A DNA stretch of 64,000 nucleotides from Ligustrum vulgare (lineage: Eukaryota > Streptophyta > Magnoliopsida > Lamiales > Oleaceae). The position numbers were made by a program, and so were the translations under genes. The notes under the pieces were generated by a model, which was given only the letters and a program-made list of their open reading frames with translations, had not been told where the DNA came from and ran no database searches. Below, one piece after another: positions 11,225-22,727 of this stretch (its first letter is position 1; each line of letters starts with the position of its first letter). The stretch covers positions 19,839,446 to 19,903,445 of the forward strand of contig OY743172.1 in the NCBI GenBank assembly GCA_963555705.1. Reading direction: 5' to 3'.

Positions 11225-12115
11225 AAACAAGGGCAATACATAAATAAAGAGTTAAAAAATACAAATTTCAAAAATGAGACTAAACTCATGTAATTTTAAA
11301 AAGCAGGTTGTAATTAAGATCAATTAATTAAATTAAACAATTAAAAATATTTATTAATTATATATATTAAGATCACAACACTATTAATTTTAGGTCAAGA
11401 ATGATTTCGAGGTCACAAGTCATATTTATTTTTAGATCACGATACCCGTTTACGTATTTTTTGAAGTTACAGAATTCGAATTACATACTCCTCATCCCTA
11501 ATAGTCTTCCCACCATCATTGTCTTGGTGCCACCGCTGCCTCCACCACCAGACTAGCAGTAGCAAAAGACTACCTCTCAAAATCCGAATACAAAATCTCC
11601 ACTCCTTCCCTCACCACCAACACCATCACCGCCACTTTCCGTCGGCAGTAGTACCACCATTAGATCGAAGTGGCACCGCCACTTACATGCAAAATTACCA
11701 CCAGATAAACATAGCGGCACCACAAATCGTTTCCGCTGTTAGATATAGCAGCGGTATCGTGATTACCTTCAAATAACTGCTGTCAAGTTGATAGAGAATG
11801 GATGGAATCGAAGCGGTTACCTTCAAAACGTTGTTGCTAGGTCTAGCAACGGTGTCATCTCCAGTGGGCATGGAGTGTGGTCGTGGGTGGAAGAAGAAGG
11901 CGGAGGTGGTGGTGGTGGTGGCAACAATTGACATTTTTGTATCAATTCTTTCACAATATTCATGCCCGTGTTCTTCAACGCTGGCTGATTTTCGAAGAAA
12001 ACTCCCAATTTCTCCCTTTTCAGCATTATTAATTAGTAATAAAAATAAAAAAATTATTTGTAATCTGAGATTTGTATTTATATAGGTTTCAACTTATATT
12101 TGAATTTGGTGCTTT
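11225..12115. mobile_element. Non-autonomous 'ggtcaca'-family element
   Basis: The left end (11225-11470) has the same succession as the 4.7-kb element: 'aaatacaaatttcaaaaatg', 'taattaaattaaacaatta', 'tatatattaagatcacaa', then 'ggtcacaag'. The core (11510-11930) is GC-richer with CACCACC and GGTGGTGG runs. The right end (12020-12115) is AT-rich and roughly complementary to the left. The core frames are low-complexity and are not treated as genes. Confidence 0.4.
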
Positions 12116-12153
12116 AAAAGTAGGGATGAAAGTAATTTATATCTATATCTATA

Positions 12154-12340
12154 TCTATACTATTTATAAAAGGAGAATAGTGGATTAGTGTGAATGCAAA
12201 GTGGATTAGTGTGAATGCAAAATCTGGATAGATATGAATGCATTTATTGCCTTTATATACCCATGTGTGTGTGTGCGCACGCGCGCTAATATTATTGGTA
12301 AATACCAAACAATGGTTAATATTTTTATAATAATTTTTAG
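12154..12340 (+). mobile_element. Helitron-like 5'-terminal fragment, copy 1
   Basis: It starts TCTATACTATTTATAAAAGG, which has the TC 5' end and AT-rich leader typical of plant Helitrons. It continues with 'gagaatagtggattagtgtg', an internal duplication of 'aaagtggattagtgtgaatgc', a 'gtgtgtgcgcacgcgcgc' stretch and 'ggtaaataccaaacaatgg'. The same order occurs at 22733-22910 and 63667-63800. It ends where copy 2 begins at 12341, so the copies are head-to-tail. No 3' CTRR hairpin end was identified, so the Helitron assignment rests on the 5' end. Confidence 0.55.
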
Positions 12341-12351
12341 TCTATACTATA
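12341..12351 (+). mobile_element. Start of Helitron-like copy 2, interrupted by the Athila element
   Basis: Only TCTATACTATA is present before the Athila LTR starts at 12352. The element resumes on the other side of the insertion at 22728 after the duplicated CTATA. Confidence 0.6.
12347..12351 (+). repeat. Target site duplication of the Athila element, left copy (CTATA)
   Basis: CTATA directly precedes the left LTR and is repeated at 22728-22732 directly after the right LTR. A 5-bp duplication is normal for plant LTR retrotransposons. Confidence 0.85.
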
Positions 12352-13990
12352 TGTATGCTAAAATCGTATATCGCAAGTGCACAGTTCGCGTTCAAGTAGT
12401 AAAGTGGACTCGAAAAGTCCGGGTTATCGTACCCATGAGAATTGATTGATTTGTAACTAAAATTATTGATTTCATTTTAAAAGAAAAGTCAAGTAGCATA
12501 AAAGTTTGGTTTGATGGTTAATGCTAAATAACATAAATTAAAATATGGCGGTATGATAATTAGTTAACTAAAGCAAATGGACAACAACATATAAAAACTA
12601 GAATTAAAACTAATTATCAAAAGTAAACTAGTGACAACAATAACTTGGTGATTAAAATAAGCTAGAAACACATAAGACAAGGTAAATTTAGTTTTCATAA
12701 CTACACTAATTTCTTCTTTTAAAAATCAATTAGTGGTAGCTAATCAATTAACCAAATTACATGGGAAATTTTAAATTTAACCTAACATGTATAGTAAATT
12801 TCAATAATAACCTAACAAAATAACTAACATTTAAAAGTTACAAAAACATAAAACAACATTCATAATCATAAATACATAAACATAAATACCCACAATCCAA
12901 AAACAACCTAGAATGCTTAAATAACCTTAATCTAATTAAAAATTCAAATACAATAACATTAACCCATAATAAACTAACAACAATATTTAACAAATAATAT
13001 AAACATATGAATAATATTCAACATAAAGATTAAAGACAAGAGAATAAAGAAAACTCCCCATTTTTGTAAAGTTCTTGAAGTGAAAGCTCAAGATTTCTTC
13101 ACTTTAAACCAAGTTCATCCATCAACCATTAATGTCTTCAACAATTCAAGTATAAAACATTAATTGCACAAAAAGTAAATGACATTCTTGATGGAAGTGT
13201 GAGAAAATAACAATAATTAAAAGCCCAACAATAATAAGAAACTTGAATGTAGAATAACTTTACTATAAAAACATTAACTTAACATTGCATTCAAAGTATG
13301 AAAATTAAGAGGAAAAATACAAAAGAAATTCAAAAGGGGCAAGAACTTACATGATAAGACAAAATGAGGTTTGTTTTCTATTTAAATGACTTCAAAAATG
13401 ACTCAAAACCCGAAAATTCATGAAGATCCGCGTAAAATAGCAATGTGGGCCGGCCGTGTTGACCCGGACCAGATTTTTTTTTTAAATCACAACCGCGCAA
13501 TCACGCAGTAGAAACATTTCCCGAACTATGTGTCTCAGGTCCGTTTTGTGGTCTAAGTCGCGTTCACGACTTGGTTAGAGCCACGCGTTCGCGTGGCTCA
13601 GTTGGGGTGCGATCTTGCAGCTTAGTCCCTTCCGTAATTGCTATCAAGTCCTTCACCTTTCAATGATGATCAATTAAGTCCCCAAATTTTCATATTTCTT
13701 TCAAATTGGTCCTTCTAAAATTGCACTTTAGGTCCTTCAACTTTTGAAATCTTGCAATTTGGTCCCTCGGCTAATTGTACAGCTCGTCCAGAACTTCCCA
13801 GAAGTGACAAAATGGTCCTCAAACTTGGAATTTCAATAAAATCTTCACTCATTTTGTGATTTTTGGCCTCAAATTTGGACATTAACCTATTTAAACACAA
13901 AATATGCATAAATTAGTAGATATTTGCTCAAGATATTCCAAAATATGCTAGTTTAAAGGTATAAAAAAGTGTGTAAAAATGCTCTTAACA
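12352..13990 (-). repeat. Athila element 3' LTR (left, 1639 bp)
   Basis: The segment is repeated at 21087-22727 with the same start (TGT[A/T]TGCTAAAATCG) and end (CTTAACA), so it is bounded by TG...CA on either strand. The element codes on the minus strand, so this is its 3' LTR. Scattered substitutions and small indels separate the two copies, far more than between the two LTRs of either Copia element here, so this is an older insertion. The open frame at 13715-13909 inside it is not considered a gene. Confidence 0.9.
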
Positions 13991-14004
13991 AATACCCCCA
14001 AACT
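13991..14004 (-). promoter_or_regulatory. Athila polypurine tract
   Basis: On the minus strand the bases just before the 3' LTR read 'agtttgggggtatt'. A G-rich purine run in this place primes plus-strand DNA synthesis in LTR retrotransposons. Confidence 0.6.
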
Positions 14005-15760
14005 TAAACTCTTGCTCGTCCTGAGCAAGAATATCTACTAACATAAAAATCAAGTAAATGAATGATCAACAATGCTAAATAACTTGTAAATTCTTACTTG
14101 AGTGTAAAATTGCATGATTAATTCAAAATTATGTTTCCAAAATAATACTATAAAAAGAAGTTGAACTTATCTCATGTTTGATCGGGGTGTGTGTGTGTGC
14201 ATATTCACTTCCAATTATTACTAAGGTTCAAAGAAACATTGTAGGAAGGATAAATTTCAAAACAATACTATCCACCCTTAGTGGTCAATTTCATTCCTTA
14301 CCCTCTCATGACATTCATCCCCCCATACTTTTCTCTCCCGAGATGCAATCCTAGAGGTAACTCTCAATTCACAAATTTATTTTTCCATTAAAGTTTGGTT
14401 ATGACTTACCGACAATCTCAACAATCTAGATATGCAGTGACTCTCCACTAGATGGGTGTTTCAACATTAAAGTTTATACCAAGCAATTAAAACCCACTAT
14501 TAATCTAAGCCCTTATGCAAATACAAATGCATGATTTCACAAACTAATGTGATGATTGCTCATGACTTCCTCACTCCCTTAAGCTTTCTAATTGACCCAT
14601 GTAGGGAGCTTTAGGTTGGCAACTCCCCAATTGTTAAGATCAAAGGGTACCAAGTTTCAAAATACCCCTACGGACTTACTAACTCGAGTAAAAAAGGCTA
14701 CGAAGTGAGATAGACTTATTAAGCAAATGCAATGATGATGATGTTTTTTTTTTCTTCAAAGTGTGTGTGTGTAACCTACTCATTAATCTTTCTAATTGAC
14801 CTATGTAGCGAGCTTTAGGCCGGTGACTTCCAGGTTTCAAACTTAGGGCACCAAGTTTCAAGATACTCCTACGGGCTTAATTAATCGAGTAAAAAAGGCT
14901 ACTAGATAGGGTAATGCAATAATTAAAATGGGCTTAGATTTCTAGCATTTGGTCATCACTTAGCTTATACTAACGTCAACAACACTCCACACCAATTTAT
15001 ATCAAGCATGCATGGAATCACTACACATCTAGACCGTCTCCTTTAACTGCTCGACCACCCCCCAAAATTGTCTCACAAAGGATCAAGAGATTAAGAGCAT
15101 TGAAAAGAAATTGGATAGGTTGATAAAAATTGAAAATACAAGCTTACAACCTAATTTCCCTACTTCACAAATTTCTCCAACCTTTAATAGATTCCAAATC
15201 TCAACAACAATTAGTTATGACTATTGTGCTCAAGAGAACTGGAATCACTCATAGATAAGCAATTTATAAAAATAGAAACAAGTAGCATATTCGATCATAA
15301 TTCGTGAGTTAATCAACAATTTCAAACATCAAATCATTTTGAGCCGACAAGGCTATCTAGCATGTCAATATCAAAAACAAAATGAGCAAAATCAAACATC
15401 ACAACATCTTAAGCCGGCAAGGCTAGAGTGCAAAATGAAGTCTACACCCCCAAACTTGAATTGCACATTATCCTCAATGTGAAAATAGAAACAATATGTA
15501 AAGAAGAAAAGAGTTAGTGAAACTTCTCTGATTTGATGCTTGTTTGTAATGTTTGAAATTGACCTAAGCTTTCTTCGAATGTAGTTCACCCCCAAACTTG
15601 TTAAGGACAACGTCGCTTAGGATTTTCAAAAATATTTGTTACCTACAAAAGTTTGACAATTAATTAAAAAGAAAGTAAACAAGTAAAGTAAATAATTACA
15701 AGTAAATCAAAAGAGAAGAAATTTGGGTTGCCTCCCAAAAAGTACTTGGTTAAAGTCATA
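14005..15760 (-). other. Athila 3' internal non-coding region
   Basis: About 1.75 kb between the integrase remnant and the polypurine tract contains no recognisable protein. In Athila relatives an env-like frame can occur here; none is visible. The region contains an imperfect tandem duplication (14575-14900). Confidence 0.6.
14575..14900. repeat. Imperfect tandem duplication in the Athila 3' region
   Basis: Two units about 195 bp apart share 'tttctaattgacc', 'atgtag[g/c]gagctttagg', 'accaagtttcaa' and 'cgagtaaaaaaggctac'. The first starts near 14587 and the second near 14788. They have diverged and contain small indels. Confidence 0.75.
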
Positions 15761-16864
15761 AGCTCGACTTTCTGATTTTTATTCGGGAGCATTGAAGAGA
15801 AATGATGACTTTTCCTCCGGGGGGTTCCCCTTCCAAGAATGGTTTTAACCTTTACCTGTTGACTTTGAAATGTCCCTTATCAGGATGATATAACTCAATA
15901 GCTTCATGGGGAAATTTTTTATAAATTATGAATGGCCCCCACCAACGGGATCAAAGCTTTCCGGGGAATAACCGAAGTCAGGAATTGAATAGAAGAACTT
16001 GTTACCCAACTTTGAAATCTCTCTTCACAATGTGGTTATCATGTCATTTCTTTGTCCTCTCCTTATAGATACAAGCATTTTCATATGAGTTGAGGCGAAA
16101 CTCGTCAAGTTCATTGAGTTGAAGCAACCTCTTCTCACTAATTAATTTTGCATCAAAGTTCAATGTACGTGTAGCCCAAAATGCTCTATGCTCAAGTTCA
16201 ACTGGGAGATGGCATGATTTTCCAAATACAAGACAAAATGGAGACATACCAGTAGGAGTCTTGAATGTGGTGTGGTAAGCCCATAATGTATCATCTAGCT
16301 TCCTCGACCAATCTTTCCTTGATGTATTCACCGACATCTCAAGAATTCTTTTCAATTCTCGATTTGAAATCTCCACTTGGCCACATGTTTGGGGGTGTTA
16401 AGGTGTGGTTACTCGATGCTTCACTCCATACTTTGACAAAAGTGAGTCAAGGAGGCGATTGCAAAAGTGTTTGCCTCCATCACTAATGATGAGTCAGGGG
16501 GTTCCAATATTGAAGTTAATGGCATTTCATTACGCCGAGAGATGTTCCCACTCCTTTGGCATCTATCACATTTGGATACTAAGGTATAAGCATCATTGAA
16601 CAAAGTTGGCCAAAAGAACCCCGATTGAAGAACCTTTAAGGCGGTTTTGGAAGCTCCAAAATGACCCCCATAAGGTGATGAATGACACCTATCAAGAATT
16701 GCTTCCATTTCTTCCTCAGGAACACATCTTCTAATAATTTGGTCCGACCCCCTCTTGAATAAATATGGATCATCCCAAAAATAAGATTTCACATCGGCAA
16801 AAAATTTCTTCTTTTGTTGATAAGAGAAATTCGGGGGAAGAATACCACTTACAAGGAAATTCAC
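15761..16864 (-). pseudogene. Athila integrase, internally deleted
   Basis: The zinc-binding region is present from 16864: GGHFGAS and CDRCQRSG belong to the H-H-C-C finger, followed by NEMPL. The sequence then jumps to the distal catalytic core ([23 protein letters not shown]) in another frame. About 65 residues holding the first catalytic Asp region are missing, and stops fall near the GTP and TTP positions. The C-terminal part ([27 protein letters not shown]) is open at 16044-16376. Beyond 16044 weak traces (WGPF, HPDKG) continue to about 15761 in a shifted frame. The enzyme cannot be functional. Confidence 0.85.
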
Positions 16865-18257
16865 GAAGTCCGCATACCATGGTGCTTCGGAAACTTAGAA
16901 GATGTTTGGCATGCAATTGTTGTTCATCTAGAAAGTCTTCATTGATTTCCTCTACTCCCAACTCTTTATGTTGGTCAAGCCTAGATAGATGATCATCTAC
17001 AAGATTATTCGCTCCCTTCTTATCATGAATCTGCAAATCAAATTCTAGCAAGAGAAGGACTCATCTAATCAATCTTTGCTTCGCATCCATCTTAGCAAGC
17101 AAGTATTTTAGAGCGGAGTGATAGTATAGACAATTACCTTTGAGCCGATGAGATAAGATCGAAATTTTTCAAAGGCAAAGACCACAACAAGCATCTCTTT
17201 CTTGGTTGTGGCATAGTTCAATTGAGCATCACTCAATATTCGGCTTGCATAATAGATCACATGCAACACTTTACCTCTCCTTTTCCCCAAAACCGCTCCC
17301 ACAGCATAATCACTAGCATCGCACATGAGCTCAAATGGTAAGCTCCAATCCGAGGCCACAATAATAGGAGCCGAGATAAGCCTCTCCTTAAGAGTGTTGA
17401 AAGCCAATGGACACTCTTGGGAGAAATGGAAAATGTTGTTCTTCTCAAGTAGAGAACAAATAGGCTTGGTGATTTTGGAGAAATCTTTGATGATGAATCT
17501 CCTATAGAAACGTATGCCCCAAGAAGCTCCTTACGCCTTTCACCGAAGTAGGAGGGGGTAATTTTTCAATAACTTGGATTTTGGCTTTTTCAACCTCAAT
17601 CTCCCATTGTGAAATCCGGTGGCCAAGTACAATGCCTTCTTTTACCATAAAATGACATTTCTCCCAATTAAGCACTAAATTAGTTTCTTCACATCTTTTC
17701 AACACCAAGTCAAGATTGCTCAAGCATTCATTAAAAGAAGAACCAAAAATCGAAAAATAATCCATGAATACCTCAATGAATTTTTCCACCATGTCGGAGA
17801 ATATGACCATCATACAACGTTGAAAAGTAGCCGGTGCATTGCAAAGGCCAAACGGCATCCTCCTATAAGCAAAAGTCTCATATGAACATGTGAATGTGGT
17901 CTTCTCTTGATCTTCGGGGGCTATCAAGATTTGATTGTAGCTCGAGTATCCATCCAAGAAACAATAGTGGGAGTGCCCCGCCAACCTCTCAAGCATTTGG
18001 TCAATAAAGGGGAGAGGGAAGTGATCTTTTCTATTGGAATTGTTCAACTTTCGGTATTCAATGCACACTCTCCATCCGGTCACGGGCCTTGTAGGAATAA
18101 GCTCATTGTTCTCATTTTCAACCACTGTGACACCTCCTTTCTTTGGAACAAATTGGACGGGACTCACTCACGCACTATCCGAGATTGGGTAGGTAATTCC
18201 CGCATCCAACCACTTCAATACCTCGACTTTTACCACTTCTTTCATGTTTGGATTTAG
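16770..18257 (-). pseudogene. Athila reverse transcriptase and RNase H, broken
   Basis: The reverse transcriptase block is open at 17502-18167 (VQFVPKKGG, WRVCIEYRKLN, FLDGYSSYNQI, MPFGLCNAPATFQRCM). In the catalytic box the expected M-D-D reads M-D-Y (FMDYFSIFG), so one metal-binding Asp is lost. A TGA at about 18168-18170 separates it from the upstream part (NPNMKEVV...WLDAGITYPISDS), which is preceded by a TAA after residue 493 of the upstream protease frame. A frameshift leads to the RNase H part (17108-17407: LPFELMCDASDYAVGAVLG, YASRILSDAQLNYATTKKE). Another leads to 16770-17051. Confidence 0.88.
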
Positions 18258-18263
18258 ACGGCG

Positions 18264-19745
18264 TTAGTGCTCCACCGTTGGTTTGAAGTCATCCTCCATA
18301 AGGATTTTATGCATGCATAGAGTAGGGCTAATACCCTTGATATCCGCCATAGTCCACCCAATAGCCATTTTATGCATTTTCAACACCTCAAGTAGTTTTT
18401 CTTCCTCCACTTCATTCAACAAATTAGAGATAATAACCGGAAGGGTAGAAGAATCACCCAAGTATGCATACCCCAAATGTGATGGAAGAGGTTTGAGTTC
18501 AAGAGTTGGGGCTTGTTGAATGGAGGGTAGTGAAGGAGAAGAGCTATCTCCCAAATCTTCAAAATGTGGCCTCTTCTTGAAGGGATAAAATTTGGAAGCC
18601 TCCAAGTGTTGTAACATCCTTCCAATGTCTAAATCATCCTCTCCCTTAGTGTTTATAGAATGAGCAATGCAAGTCTCAAGGGGATCCTTAGATGATCCAT
18701 AGATGAATGATGTAGCCACTTCTTGATCAATGATGTCTACTCGGGAGCATAAATTGACCTCGACGGGATAATTAATGGATTTCATGATGTCAAATGTGAT
18801 TTGCTCATCTTGAACCCTTAATATCAATTTGCCTCCTTGCACATCTATTAAAGCCCGACCGGTTGCTAGGAAAGGTCTTCCCAAGATGATTGGGATATTA
18901 AGGTCTTCCTCCATATTAAGAATAATAAAATCGGCAGGGGAGATGAATTTGTCCACCTTCATTAGCACATCCTCAACAATACCACACGGGTGCTTAATAG
19001 AGTGATCGGCCAATTGCAGTGACATTGTGGTTGGCTTCACCTCTCCCATGCCCAATCTCCTGAAAATAGACAAAGATATCAAATTAATACTAGCACCAAG
19101 ATCACATAATGCTTTTCCAAAAGTTAAATCACCAATAGTACAAGGAATAGTAAAACTCCCTGGATCTTTAATTTTAGGAGGCAATTTGTTTTGTAGTATG
19201 GCACTACATCCTTCCGTGAGCATCACAATTTCATGATCTTCTAGCCTCCTCCTGTTTGAAAGAATATATTTCATGAACTTTGCATAGCTAGGCATTTGTG
19301 CTAATGTATCGGAAAATGGTATGTTGATGTGAAGTTTCTTGAAGACTTCAAGAAATTTACCAAATTGTGCATCTACCTTGTGCTTTTGGAGTCTTTGAGG
19401 AAAATGAATGGGGGGCACATAAGCTTTCACCGGAGTAGGCACCTTTATTGAAGTCTCCCCACTTTCCTTCAATGTTTCATCATCTTCATTCGCCTCCTCA
19501 ACATTTTCATTACCTTTTTCCTTCACCTCGGGTTGTGCCACATGTTGCTTTACCGTGATTTTCGGTAATTGAATTCCACTTCTTGTAGTGATGGCTTGCA
19601 CATTTTCCCTTGGATTGATCTCGGTATTGCTTGGCAAGACTCCTTGTTGTCTCTCCGTCATCATTTTTACCAATTGCCCAACTTGAGTCTCAAGATTTTT
19701 GATAGAAGCCGCTTGATTTTGGAGAATAGTATTGGCCTTGTTCAT
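18264..19745 (-). pseudogene. Athila gag-protease region, 493-codon frame
   Basis: The frame begins in the coiled-coil end of gag (LQNQAASIKNLETQVGQLVKMM). It crosses a variable acidic region and covers the retropepsin-like aspartic protease: CDLGASINLISLSIF carries the active-site motif in the form L-G-A-S, and IILGRPFLATGRALID is the second conserved block. It continues through the acidic linker to the start of the reverse transcriptase domain, where a TAA ends it. In Athila the active-site triad often reads DLGAS, as here. The piece is in frame with the 19842-20168 gag piece but a stop lies between. Confidence 0.85.
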
Positions 19746-19841
19746 ATATTACATGAGTATCTCCTCAGTATAATTCTTATTCTCTTGGGGTGGTGGAGGT
19801 TGAGCAAAACCAGGAGGTTGAACAAAACCGGGAGGCTTTAC

Positions 19842-20967
19842 TTAATTTTGATTGTTGGACCACAAAAAATTCGGATGATTTCTCCAACCTGGATTGTATG
19901 TGTTGGAGTAAGGATTTCCTTGTGATCGGTTGAAATTTTGAGCATAATTCACTTGCTCATTTGAAGTTGAAGCCATTTTGAGCATGGGACATTCCTCAAC
20001 CCTGTGTGTTGCTCCACATACATCACAAATAGACATAGGAGGGTAGATTACTTTTACCGTATGTTGAGAAGACAAATCATCATACTTCTTGAATAAAAGG
20101 TCCATCTTTGCCGACAAAGTCACATATGCATCAACTTCATAAATTCCTGCGGCTTTCTTTGGTACCATGAGGTCGGTTGGCCAAGAAGAATTGTGACTAG
20201 CATCCTCTCAAAGAGCTCAATTGCCTCATTAGGTGATTTTGTAGTGATAGCTCAATTGGAGGCCGAATCAACCGTCACTCGACTAGATGGATTCATCCCA
20301 AGATAGAAATATTGAACTTGCATTTGCTTGGTGAACCCATGATTTGGACATTTCCTCAACATCTCCTTGAATCTTTCCCATGCCTCATAAAAACATTCGG
20401 TGTCAAGTTGTCGAAATGTGGAGATATCATTCTTCAATTTAGCCACTTTTGATGGAAGAAAGTATTTTGTAGTGAACTTTTGAGCAAGATCATTCCATGT
20501 TGTAATAATTCCAACGGGGTTGGCTTCTAACAATTCACGAGCTCCATCTCTAAGGGTGTGCGGAAATAACCGCATGATGATAGCCTCCTTGCTAATACCA
20601 GGATAATCAAAGTTACTACACATCTCAAAAAATCGCGAGATGTGAGTAAATGGATTCTCCTTGGTCATTCCATAGAATTGTAGATGCCCCTTGAAGAGAT
20701 TTATCACATCCGGATTTAGATGAAAGTCCGGATGTCCAAATAGGGGATATGTGATGCTTCCTCAATTTTGAGTGATGAGAGGGACCATGAATTGCCCCAT
20801 TGGTCTATCATCCTCATCAATAATGGGATTTGCACCACCTTGGTTGTTGTCCCCCATTCTTTGTTGTTCAACTTGTTCTCTTCTTTCCCTAGTCCTCCTC
20901 CTAAAAGTTCTTTCGGGATCAAATGGAAGAATGTTCCAAGTCGGACGTTGTTGTATAAACAAGGCAA
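19842..20967 (-). pseudogene. Athila gag, fragmented
   Basis: Three pieces make up the gag gene. The 20716-20967 block holds the N-terminus in overlapping frames. The 20252-20707 block carries the retrotransposon gag domain (NLFKGHLQFYGM, ITTWNDLAQKFTTKYFLP, AWERFKEMLRKCPNHGF). The 19842-20168 block carries a zinc knuckle (CDVCGATHRVEECP, C-X2-C-X3-H-X4-C). A TGA near 20249 and frameshifts near 20190 and 20710 separate the blocks. Gag forms the particle that packages element RNA; this copy cannot make a full-length product. Confidence 0.85.
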
Positions 20968-21062
20968 GAGTACCTAGAAAATGAAAATAAAAAGAAGAAT
21001 GAGATAAGAATGGGAAGACAATTCAATTAACAAAAATCAATGCATTTAGTACAAAAGATCAA

Positions 21063-21080
21063 TCCCCGGCAATGACGCCA
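21063..21080 (-). promoter_or_regulatory. Athila primer-binding site (tRNA-Asp type)
   Basis: On the minus strand, just inside the 5' LTR, the sequence reads TGGCGTCATTGCCGGGGA. This is nearly complementary to the 3' end of plant tRNA-Asp (one difference from the usual TGGCGCCGTTGCC form at each of two positions). Athila and Tat elements commonly use this primer. Confidence 0.8.
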
Positions 21081-21086
21081 AAAAAC

Positions 21087-22727
21087 TGTTTGCTAAAATC
21101 GTATACCGCAAGTGCACGGTTCGCGTTCAAGTAGTAAAGTGGACTCGAAACGTCCGGGTTATCGTACCCACGAGAATTGATTGATTTGTAACTAAAATTA
21201 CTGATTTCATTTTCAAAAAAAAGTTAAGTAACATAAAAGTTTGGTTTGATGGTTAATGCTAAATAACATAAATTAAAACATGGCGATATGAAAATTAGTT
21301 AACTAAAGCAAATGGATAACAACATATAAAAACTAGAATTAAAACTAATTATCAAAAGTAAACTAGTGACTACAATAACTTGGTGATTAAAATAAACTAG
21401 AAAACATAAGACAAGGTAAATTTAGTTTTCATAACTACACTAATTTATTCTTTTAAAAATCAATTAGTGGTAGTTAATCAATTAACCAAATTACATGGGA
21501 AATTTTAAATTTAACCTAACATGTATAGTAAATTCGAATAATAACCTAACATAATAACTAATATTTAAAAGTTAAAAAAATATAAAACAACATTCATAAT
21601 CATAAATGCATAAACATAAATACCCACAATCCAAAAACAACCTAGAAGTCTTAAATAACCTTAAACTAATTAAAAATTCAAACACAATAACATTAACCCA
21701 TGATAAACTAACAACAACATTTAACAAATAACATAAACATATGAATAATACTCAACATAAAGATTAAAGACAAGAGAATAAAGAAAACTCCCCCTTTTTG
21801 TAAAGTTTTTGAAGTGAAAACCCAAGATTTCTTCACTTTGAACCAAGTTCCTCCATCAACCATTAATGTCTTCAATAACTCAAGCATAAAATATTAATTG
21901 TACAAAAAGTAAATGACATTCTTGATGAAAGTGTGAGAAAATAACAATAATCAAAAGCTCAACAATAATAAGAAACTTGAATGTAGAATAACTTTACTAA
22001 AACATAAAAACATTAACTTAATATTGTATTCAAAGTACGAAAATTAAGAGGAAAAATACAAAAGAAATTCAAAAGGGGCAATAACTTACATAATAAGCCA
22101 AAATGAGGATTGTTTTCTATTTAAATGACTTCAAAAATGACTTAAAAACCCTAAAATTCATGAAGATCCGCGTAAAACAGCGATGTGGGCCAGCCGTGTT
22201 GACCCGGATCAGCCCAGAATTTTTTTTCTTAAATCACAACCGCACGATCGCGCAGTCGAAACATTTCCCAAACTATGCGTCTCAGGTCCATTTTGTGGTC
22301 TAAGTCGCGTTCGCGACTTGGTTAGAGCCACGTGTTCTGGGGTGCGATCTTGCAGGTTATTCCCTTCCGTAATTGCCATCAAGTCCTTCACTTTTCAATG
22401 ATGATCAATTAAGTCCCCAAAATTTCATATTTCTTTCAAATAGGTTCTTCTAAAATTGCACTTTACGTCCTTCAAGTTTTAAAATCTTGCAATTTGGTCC
22501 CTTGGCTAATTGCACAGCTCATCCAGAACTTCCCGGAAGTGACAAAATGGTCTCCCAAACTTGGAATTTCAATAAAATCTTCACTCCTTTCGTGATTTTT
22601 GGCCTCAAACTTGGACATTAACCTATTTAAACACAAAATATGCATAAATTAGTAGATATTTGCTCAAGATATTTCAAAATATGCTAGTTTAAAGGTATAA
22701 AAAAAGTGTATAAAAGTGCACTTAACA
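21087..22727 (-). repeat. Athila element 5' LTR (right, 1641 bp)
   Basis: Second copy of the LTR at 12352-13990, with the same ends (TGTTTGCTAAAATCG and CTTAACA). It would hold the element promoter. Several hundred bases at its left side repeat the left LTR almost base for base. Confidence 0.9.

Larger units (their letters stand above)
12352..22727 (-). mobile_element. Athila-type Ty3/gypsy retrotransposon, complete structure with broken genes
   Basis: The 10.4-kb element has both LTRs, a primer-binding site, a polypurine tract and a 5-bp target duplication. Its genes run on the minus strand in the order gag, protease, reverse transcriptase, RNase H, integrase, followed by a 1.8-kb non-coding stretch where Athila relatives may carry an env-like frame. 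The protein signatures (a gag of the Athila type and an aspartic protease with LGASINLI and ILGRPFL) fit Athila. All genes carry stops, frameshifts or deletions, so it is non-autonomous. It sits inside the first bases of a Helitron-like copy. Confidence 0.9.

Noticed and set aside
14005..15760. env-like gene in the Athila 3' region
   Set aside because: No frame longer than about 70 codons and no signal or membrane segment pattern.
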